A DNA stretch of 33,082 nucleotides from Nanobdellota archaeon (lineage in GTDB: Archaea > Nanobdellota > Nanobdellia > Parvarchaeales > Parvarchaeaceae): assembly GCA_021810345.1 (NCBI GenBank), contig JAJZIX010000007.1:1-33082 (forward strand). Reading direction: 5' to 3'. The notes under the pieces were generated by a model. The model was not told the DNA's origin, did no database searches, and saw only the letters and a list, made by a program, of their open reading frames with translations. A program made the position numbers and the translations under genes. Positions 26,572 to 33,082 of the stretch are shown here, piece by piece. Position 1 is the stretch's first letter, and each line of letters opens with the position of its first letter.

Positions 26572-27279
26572 ATGATAAGACAAGCCGTCATACTTGCGGG
26601 TGGCAAGGGCAAGAGAATGAGAAAAGGCACATCCGATCCAGAGCTTTTGTCGACCCCGAAGCAGCTGCTTAAGATTAATGGGGTTCCGATAATAGAGAAG
26701 CACGTTAAAGCGCTGTCCAAAGAAGGAATAGAGACAGTTATAGTGGCCAACAATGACAACAAAGCGGCCTTCCAGGAAGCCCTAAAAGGATACGATGTAA
26801 AATATGTGACGCAGGAAGAGCCATTAGGAACAGCGAATGCGCTTTACCGGGCAAAAGATTACATCAATAGCGATTCGTTCCTAGTCATTATGGGGGATGA
26901 TATAGCAGAGTACGACATCTCCAAAATAAAAACAATGGAAGATCCAACTGTTTTTGCCTATGAAGTCGATGACCTAAGCAGCTATGGTGCAGTGGTGACC
27001 GATGACAATGGTTTGGTCAAGGAAATCAAGGAGAAATCGGTAAAAGGAAGGGGCCTAGCAAACTCAGGAATCTATATAATGCCGATTGACTTTTTTGATG
27101 TTTATGGGAGTATACCGATCAATGAGGGCTCCGGCGAGTTTTACCTCACAGATGCCATAAAGATACTTAAAGACAGGGGCACAAGCTTCAATGTTGAGAA
27201 GCTGGATTTATGGATGGGTATAAACACCCCGGAGGAGCTCAAGGCCGCAAGGGAGAAGCTTGAAAATGAGACTCGATGA
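26572..27279 (+). CDS. sugar-1-phosphate nucleotidyltransferase
   Basis: VILAGGKGKRMRKGTSDPELLSTPKQLLKINGVPIIEKHV, EEPLGTANAL, VIMGDDI. Confidence 0.93.
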   Translation: MIRQAVILAGGKGKRMRKGTSDPELLSTPKQLLKINGVPIIEKHVKALSKEGIETVIVANNDNKAAFQEALKGYDVKYVTQEEPLGTANALYRAKDYINSDSFLVIMGDDIAEYDISKIKTMEDPTVFAYEVDDLSSYGAVVTDDNGLVKEIKEKSVKGRGLANSGIYIMPIDFFDVYGSIPINEGSGEFYLTDAIKILKDRGTSFNVEKLDLWMGINTPEELKAAREKLENETR

Positions 27280-27736
27280 AATTATGGAGAAAAGCATAGT
27301 TGTGAGGAAGGCAGAAGAGAAGGACCTCCTGCCGCTTTTAAGTGTACTGCAGCAGCTCAAGCCGAAGAACAAGGATTATCCAATCGGAGACCTGGAAAAA
27401 TTAAGGGGCATACTCAGGGACATAAGCAATGATAAAAACTATTATCTTAAGGTTTGCGAGGTAGACGGCAAGATAGCCGGAACGGCGACACTGCTTGTGC
27501 AGATGAATCTGACGCATGGCGGGAAGCCTTATGGCCACATAGAAAACGTCGTGACGGATCAGGCCTACAGAGGTAAAGGTATAGGTGAGCTTCTTGTGGA
27601 GAATCTGATAACCGAGGCAAAAAACAGTGGATGCTATAAAGTGATATTAGACTGCTCAAAGGACATCACAGGATTCTACAGCAAGATGGGCTTTGAAGAG
27701 CGCGGGTCGGTAGAGATGAGGCTCAACCTAGTGTGA
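27266..27736 (+). CDS. GNAT-family N-acetyltransferase
   Basis: GHIENVVTDQAYRGKGIGELLVENLITEAKNSGCYKVILDCSKDITGFYSKMGFEE (motif A RGKGIG). Overlaps the nucleotidyltransferase stop. Confidence 0.92.
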   Translation: MRLDEIMEKSIVVRKAEEKDLLPLLSVLQQLKPKNKDYPIGDLEKLRGILRDISNDKNYYLKVCEVDGKIAGTATLLVQMNLTHGGKPYGHIENVVTDQAYRGKGIGELLVENLITEAKNSGCYKVILDCSKDITGFYSKMGFEERGSVEMRLNLV

Positions 27737-27772
27737 AGCAAGTTATTTAATCTAATATTCCGTATCAAACAT

Positions 27773-28120
27773 ATGAGAGCACAGGAATTGCCGGTTTCTG
27801 TTATCATCCTTATAATAATAGCAATAATAATCCTAGTGTTGGCGGTTTTCTTCATAATAATCCCAATATCGAAGGCACCAGTGCCCACCCCTTCTTCAAC
27901 AAATGTCTCTGGCTTTGAGTTTACTTGCTCCACAGCCTGCCAGCTGGCGTCGAGCGACATACCCTCACAAACTTCATTCTGCACCGATACTTTGTCTGGC
28001 ACTTCCTACCACTGTTATGATCAGTACTCAAACGGCCAGTACTTCTATGACAGTGGCCAGTGCTTTTATACCGCGAGCAATGGCAAGCAGATGGTGGCAA
28101 ATTCAATGACCTGTAAATAG
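27773..28120 (+). CDS. small membrane-anchored six-Cys extracytoplasmic protein
   Basis: 115 aa; N-terminal TM (VSVIILIIIAIIILVLAVFFIIIPI), then six Cys (FTCSTAC...FC...HC...QC...TCK). Confidence 0.7.
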   Translation: MRAQELPVSVIILIIIAIIILVLAVFFIIIPISKAPVPTPSSTNVSGFEFTCSTACQLASSDIPSQTSFCTDTLSGTSYHCYDQYSNGQYFYDSGQCFYTASNGKQMVANSMTCK

Positions 28121-28186
28121 GGTTTTAATCACTGTTGCCGATGCCACAGGCCATGCTAAAATTTACATAAATCTCATTACATTATA

Positions 28187-28207
28187 ATAGTAAAGTATTT
28201 ATATAGG
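28187..28207 (+). promoter_or_regulatory. TATA/BRE-like promoter core, copy 2 of the 21-nt identical block
   Basis: atagtaaagtatttatatagg, identical to 5938-5958; a short leader with SD-like gaggtaat precedes the ATG at 28241. Confidence 0.7.
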
Positions 28208-28240
28208 TTATTATCATATTCAGAGTATAACTGAGGTAAT

Positions 28241-29089
28241 ATGGTTCACTTAAAAAGTATACAGGGGTGTGGGGTTTATTCGAATGGTTACTACAGAACA
28301 GGGTTTACTATAGCTAATACTACACCAACAGTAGATTACCAACAGGCCTCGCAGGATTCTGACCCGCAGTTGCAGGACTTCCTTTCTGCCATAAGCAGCC
28401 AGGAACAAGATGGAATAGGCGACATGTTCAGCAACAAGTACCTAGGTCAGCTCCAGTACACGGGCGCAGAGCCAGGTGTGGAGGTATTAGGTAAGATAAA
28501 CGAGCTGCAGGAGAAATACAAGCAAAATATGATGGAGCAGGATGCCGTCGAGTTTCCATCCAACCTTGCAGGTTTTGGTCTCCTAGATCATGTTTTGGTC
28601 CCATACTATGATGCAAATGGGCACTTAGTATACAATAATGGCCAGCCCACATACATGCTTAGGGGGCGCTATGGTTACAAGCTTCTCTCAAAGAAACCAC
28701 AATATCACAGCAAAATGTACCCTGTTGCACAAACCATTTGGCAAAATTCGATAAATGAGCGTATGCATCTTGGTAATTTTAAGAGGCATTTAATAAACAC
28801 GAAAATTTATTCTGACAGCCTAGAGATGCACATTTTCTCTCCTTACAGGCTTGCAGGGGGATATCCATCACCGCTTAGCTCGTGGGCAAAGTCGCATTTA
28901 GGTATGGGCTACTACCCGCTGCATTACATGGTCGGCACGCCGTTTGAAATCATAAAAGGCCTGGTGTTGGGTCCAAGGATTGACATTGTCACGAAGAAAC
29001 CAGTCACAATCAATGAGGCAAAGAAACTATTCTCTATACTATCAGCAGGCAACGCACAGGCAAGGCTGGAAGCTGAGGAGAACACCTAA
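28241..29089 (+). CDS. hypothetical protein (282 aa)
   Basis: Long ORF, SD-like tgaggt before ATG, followed 2 nt later by the next ORF. Confidence 0.78.
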   Translation: MVHLKSIQGCGVYSNGYYRTGFTIANTTPTVDYQQASQDSDPQLQDFLSAISSQEQDGIGDMFSNKYLGQLQYTGAEPGVEVLGKINELQEKYKQNMMEQDAVEFPSNLAGFGLLDHVLVPYYDANGHLVYNNGQPTYMLRGRYGYKLLSKKPQYHSKMYPVAQTIWQNSINERMHLGNFKRHLINTKIYSDSLEMHIFSPYRLAGGYPSPLSSWAKSHLGMGYYPLHYMVGTPFEIIKGLVLGPRIDIVTKKPVTINEAKKLFSILSAGNAQARLEAEENT

Positions 29090-29091
29090 AT

Positions 29092-29970
29092 ATGTTCGGA
29101 AAAGTAAAAAGCATGTTTGGAGAAGGGACTTCCTACGTCAAGAAGCAGGTTGACTCATATAAATCTGAGATCGAGCAGGGCAAAGACTGGGAAAATGCTC
29201 TTGTAACAGAGGGTTCTACGCTATGCAAGGTGGAGATAAGCCCAGTGGATAACTTCCCGCCACCCGAGCATATACTGGTCAAGAAGGGTACGCTTGAAAG
29301 CATCCTGGGTGTAGGCGCTTCAGGGTTCGTCGAAATGTTCGGACCCACGCAAGACAGCAAGGGCAAGCTGAGCGGATATTACCTTCAGGGTTCTTTCCCA
29401 ATGATAACAGCAAGCGAGGAGATCTCTAAAAAGCTAAGGGATGGTGTGGCTTACATAAGCAGGGCAAACGATCCGAAAAACACGGACCCAGCTCGTATGC
29501 CGCAGATGGGTCTGATAAATCCCGCTTATCTTACAAGGGAGAACAGCCTCAAGAAGAGCACGCTTTATATCAATGGGAATTATGAGGGCTACAGCAATGG
29601 AAAGCTTACACCTTTGAACTATAGTAGGGCCCAGGCAGTCAGGAATAACATCACAAAGGATATAGGGGTTGGAATGGTTGGCATGCTGCCAAAGGAATGG
29701 ACGGACAAAATAGCAGGATTGCTGTTTCCCGCGCCTAAAGTCGGTGACATCATCCCAGTGATAGCTTACCGCTCACCGGAAGCAGTAAAGAACCCAACGA
29801 AGGATAACACGATAACTTTCCCAGCGGTTGTTGCTGCCGGTATAAACAGGCTTCAGGTTCCAATGTCTGCTACCACTTACAAAGATTATAAGGGCAATCA
29901 GAGGAGCGGAATATCGAGCGTGTACGCCTTTGAAGCAATAATAGGACTGGACAAAAGATTTATGAGGTAA
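29092..29970 (+). CDS. hypothetical protein (292 aa), operonic with the preceding gene
   Basis: Starts 2 nt after the upstream stop, same strand. Confidence 0.78.
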   Translation: MFGKVKSMFGEGTSYVKKQVDSYKSEIEQGKDWENALVTEGSTLCKVEISPVDNFPPPEHILVKKGTLESILGVGASGFVEMFGPTQDSKGKLSGYYLQGSFPMITASEEISKKLRDGVAYISRANDPKNTDPARMPQMGLINPAYLTRENSLKKSTLYINGNYEGYSNGKLTPLNYSRAQAVRNNITKDIGVGMVGMLPKEWTDKIAGLLFPAPKVGDIIPVIAYRSPEAVKNPTKDNTITFPAVVAAGINRLQVPMSATTYKDYKGNQRSGISSVYAFEAIIGLDKRFMR

Positions 29971-29974
29971 AGGC

Positions 29975-30892
29975 TCAGACAAGCCTCATGTAATAGTATT
30001 TTTGCTGCGAAAACGATAAGCTTCTAAGAAACTCTCCATCTACCGGCGGATCGATTGAAGCCTGGTACCCTATCTTCCTATTAGCCTTTTGAACTGCCGT
30101 CCTTTTTTTGCTTGTACCGAGCGCAGAGAACAGCTCTTCCGTGCCAGGATCCCCGGCGACTATGTACTGGCACCCCATTCTCTCGGCAAAAAAGAAGGAT
30201 GCCGTAACAGCGAGCTTGAAAGCACCAGGATCCCTGTCAATCCAATCGGATATGTAGTGTTTGTAGTTCAACCCCTCAAAGTTGTCCATAAACAAGTACA
30301 CCTTACCGCTTTGGTCTACTCCGATAAAATCCCTGCCAAAAAGAAGATGCTCTTCTTCCCTCTTGACCGTGAATATGATGCTGCCGCCGTACTCATTTAT
30401 ATCCCTGGCGTAGTTTTTACTGTACCCGAATGCGTTTTGGGCATCCCAGCATATATTTACTCCCTGCGCCCATTCCTTAATCTTAAGGTAATCTTCCCCC
30501 TGGCGGTAGATTTCCATCCTGTACCGATCTGTTTTTGCCATAAGCAGGCCTATTGTCTGTTCTGTATTCTCCCCATTTGCGGAGTAATCAGGCCGTTCCT
30601 CTTTTTCATAATAAGTGTGTTTATCTATTATGTCAAGTATTGATTCAAGGTGCGAAATCTTTGCCTGTTTCTCCGGCTTGGTCATCTTTATTCGCCCTTT
30701 TAGGATGTCATCCAGCTCTATCATGGGATAATTAAGCATGAAATCTGCTGACCTCTTTATGTAAGCAGGATTGAAGTCGGTTTTGAAGCTGCTTGTCATC
30801 TCTTTGTGCTTTAGGGCGAAGTCGTCATGCCTGCTGCTTATCTCGCTCGGGTCATAAAACGGAAGAAGATTCTTCCGTGCATCCCTTTCCAT
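29975..30892 (-). CDS. hypothetical protein (305 aa), possibly acyltransferase-like C-domain
   Basis: Long ORF; VDQSGKVYLFMDNFEG...LAVTASFFFAERMGCQYIVAGDPGTEELFSALG weakly resembles a GNAT-like layout. Confidence 0.7.
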   Translation of the reverse strand: MERDARKNLLPFYDPSEISSRHDDFALKHKEMTSSFKTDFNPAYIKRSADFMLNYPMIELDDILKGRIKMTKPEKQAKISHLESILDIIDKHTYYEKEERPDYSANGENTEQTIGLLMAKTDRYRMEIYRQGEDYLKIKEWAQGVNICWDAQNAFGYSKNYARDINEYGGSIIFTVKREEEHLLFGRDFIGVDQSGKVYLFMDNFEGLNYKHYISDWIDRDPGAFKLAVTASFFFAERMGCQYIVAGDPGTEELFSALGTSKKRTAVQKANRKIGYQASIDPPVDGEFLRSLSFSQQKYYYMRLV

Positions 30893-31092
30893 ATAAGTGG
30901 AAGCCTAAACTCTAGGCTATCTCAACAATATTATGGCGTTCCCGGCTTAAATTTTAAAGACAAGCAGCACTATTTGTAATTTTTACAAAATATCCGGCTT
31001 CTAAACCATTTACTGCAAATTTTAGTTCAATGGGTTAATGTATTTATACTGGGCCCTTGTTAATTACATATCTTTTTTGCACCGAAGTAAAT

Positions 31093-32577
31093 ATGGAAGA
31101 CGGCAAAGAAACAAAAAACAACAAGTATATGGACAAGATCTCGGAGCCGCAGGATGCTGACAGCAAGAATCCAGAGGAAAGCGCGAAGCCGGCAAAAGCA
31201 GAACCGCAGCAGTCCCAGGATGCAAAACCACAGGCCCAGAATGAACAGCAACACAGCGTTCAACCAAAGCCTTCAGTGTCACCAGCCCCTGCAGAAAAAC
31301 CACCAGAAGCTTCTTCCAATAATACAGATGAGGAGATGGAGCGGCTGAGGAAGGAGAACCAGAAGCTCAAAGAGATGCAGAGGCTGAAAGAGGAGAATGA
31401 AAGGCTTGCGGCAGGTCATGCAGCCGAAGCAAAACCTGGCCAAAATAAGTCATTTTTGATGAAGAAGAACAAGTTCCTCAAGATCAATAACATTTTCTTT
31501 ATAGTGATAATAGCGATCATAATAGTAGCAGTTTATTTCGTTTTTGTAAATCATAACATCACCTCTAATGGAGTAAGATTTCCAGTTCCTTACAGCGCAA
31601 CCTCATCCTCAGCTTTCTACCCAGGACCGATAGGCCAGCAGATGAGTTCAAGCTTTGTCTCTGCTCTTTCTAGCCTTGGCCCGCAGCTAGCCACTGTTGG
31701 TGCACAAGAGCTGAGCGGTAAGATTGAAGCAGTCCCCGCAAGTAGCAGCCAGCCATCTCCGGCGTTCTCCGCGCTTTCTTTTGACAACAACTATGCGCTT
31801 ATCCCAATAACTCCGAATGAAACGATCCCTAAGCTGACATCAAATGGCAAACCAACTGTGGTTTATATCGGAGGGCAGGGTTGTCCATTCTGCGCTCAGG
31901 AGAGGTATGTGCTTTTTATAGCCCTATCAAGGTTCGGGAATTTCAGCAAAGTATTCTATGATAGATCGGCGCTTAATGATATCTCTGGCATACCAACCTT
32001 TACCTTCCCTACATTTTCCTTTAACTATTCATCAGCAATAGCCAACGAGGCGTTTTCACTTCCGCCTATAACCTCTGGGGGCAAAACAGTCGCTCCTGGT
32101 GGGGATCAAACCCCTACGCCTTTCTTTTACGGCGCATCTTACAATTCAAGCTACGTGAATTTCGTTTCTTTAGACGAAGCGGGCTCTTCTTTCCTTGTAA
32201 ATGTTACAGGTATAGAAAGCCTCAATCCAATGGTTTATAATGATGTAATAAAACCATCTGGGATACTGAGCGGTTCAAAAGACGGTTTTAATGTTTCAGA
32301 TTTTGAGTTTGGCGGAGTACCTTTCTTTGACATAAACAACCAATACCTATTCGACGGCGCCACAAACAACGCAGACCTGGCGTTTTCTAATGCCTCGCTG
32401 ATGCAGGCAACTCACTCAGAGGTTCTTGCAATGCTCCAGAATCCAACTGCCGGCTCATGGGGCCAAAGCGTATTGGGAGCGGCAAACATCCTTACAGCGC
32501 AGATTTGCCTGACAATAAATAATACTGCGCCGGTATGCAGTTTATCCTACATCTCCGGTCTGGAAAAGATGGTTTGA
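31093..32577 (+). CDS. DUF929-like thioredoxin-fold protein with long charged N-terminal region and one TM (CPFC)
   Basis: E/K/Q/P-rich and coiled-coil N-terminus, TM NIFFIVIIAIIIVAVYFVFV, then VVYIGGQGCPFCAQERYVLFIALSRFGNF, GGVPFFDINNQYLF, ICLTINNTAPVCS. ATG 31093 preferred over TTG 31057. Confidence 0.82.
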   Translation: MEDGKETKNNKYMDKISEPQDADSKNPEESAKPAKAEPQQSQDAKPQAQNEQQHSVQPKPSVSPAPAEKPPEASSNNTDEEMERLRKENQKLKEMQRLKEENERLAAGHAAEAKPGQNKSFLMKKNKFLKINNIFFIVIIAIIIVAVYFVFVNHNITSNGVRFPVPYSATSSSAFYPGPIGQQMSSSFVSALSSLGPQLATVGAQELSGKIEAVPASSSQPSPAFSALSFDNNYALIPITPNETIPKLTSNGKPTVVYIGGQGCPFCAQERYVLFIALSRFGNFSKVFYDRSALNDISGIPTFTFPTFSFNYSSAIANEAFSLPPITSGGKTVAPGGDQTPTPFFYGASYNSSYVNFVSLDEAGSSFLVNVTGIESLNPMVYNDVIKPSGILSGSKDGFNVSDFEFGGVPFFDINNQYLFDGATNNADLAFSNASLMQATHSEVLAMLQNPTAGSWGQSVLGAANILTAQICLTINNTAPVCSLSYISGLEKMV

Positions 32578-32628
32578 TCCTTTTGGGATGCTAAAGTATT
32601 AATACAAAACTCTATCTTTAATTATTAG

Positions 32629-33082
32629 ATGACAGAAAATGACATGCTTGAGTACTTTCTGAACAAGGAGTATATTACCTCCTCCGATGTAAATCTTCTG
32701 TCTTTAATAAACAGCAAGCCAAATCTAGCCCTGCTTCAGTCAAAAGACAGATTTGACTGGAGTACAATGGAAGGGTCAGCTGAGCACATTGTAGGCGAGT
32801 ACAATTTAAATTACCATCATATAAAGAGGCTCGAGCCCACACTGGATCTATACCTGATAGATGAGGACAGGCTGAAGGATGCAGGTGAATCCTACAAGAT
32901 AGAAACCCGTCTTCACGACAAAGGCCATGAGAGGAGGATGGATAGCTCGCCAAACCTAAAGTATCTCGAGCTCGCCTTAAGGCTGAGTAACAAAGACACA
33001 AAAAACTTTGTGCGGCTTTCGAAGTACTCAATAAGCGAAACGGAGCGCTATCTAGAGTACGTTTCGATGTCTGACTTCACAA
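32629..33082 (+). CDS. hypothetical protein, partial (3' end outside window)
   Basis: ATG followed by an open frame to the window end: MTENDMLEYFLNKEYITSSDVNLLSLINSKPNLALLQSKDRFDW... Confidence 0.65.
   Translation, partial: MTENDMLEYFLNKEYITSSDVNLLSLINSKPNLALLQSKDRFDWSTMEGSAEHIVGEYNLNYHHIKRLEPTLDLYLIDEDRLKDAGESYKIETRLHDKGHERRMDSSPNLKYLELALRLSNKDTKNFVRLSKYSISETERYLEYVSMSDFT

Noticed and set aside
30089-30643. 184-aa plus-strand ORF opposite 29975-30892
   Set aside because: The minus frame is longer, has a proper ATG and protein-like composition; the plus frame looks like a shadow ORF.
1-33082. CRISPR array suggested by the Cas4-like gene
   Set aside because: No regularly spaced 25-40 bp repeats seen; the only long repeat is the two-copy IS segment at 18127/18907.
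32629-33082. Assignment of the last partial ORF as DNA polymerase II small subunit (DP1)
   Set aside because: The N-terminus only vaguely resembles DP1; no diagnostic phosphodiesterase motifs are within the window.

Overview
33 kb of compact archaeal chromosome. Evidence for archaea: RadA, archaeal-type AspRS, family-4 UDG, an Lrp/AsnC RAM-domain protein, and TATA boxes about 25 bp upstream of mostly leaderless ORFs. The lineage is possibly DPANN/Micrarchaeota-like and acidophile-associated, but I cannot prove this from sequence alone. I call about 34 genes with housekeeping, membrane/surface, glycan and unknown functions, two tRNAs (Thr-TGT and Phe-GAA), and one accessory island (about 16.6-19.2 kb) with degenerate IS5-like insertion sequences. 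Most notable observations: (1) both tRNAs carry G55 instead of the near-universal U55 in the T-loop, with A at the aligned position 18, so the G18-psi55 elbow pair appears replaced in a coordinated way; (2) a 532-aa tandem ThyX-like protein has the flavin thymidylate synthase signature split into complementary halves between its two repeats; (3) two DUF929-like extracytoplasmic CxxC proteins plus a small six-Cys secreted protein suggest a surface disulfide system; (4) an adenylate-kinase-like/nucleoside-deoxyribosyltransferase-like fusion lacks a recognisable P-loop; (5) two unrelated uncharacterised loci share a 21-nt identical promoter block; (6) four convergent gene pairs overlap by exactly 4 nt and share stop codons. 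Family assignments are from motif recognition by eye; no database search was run.
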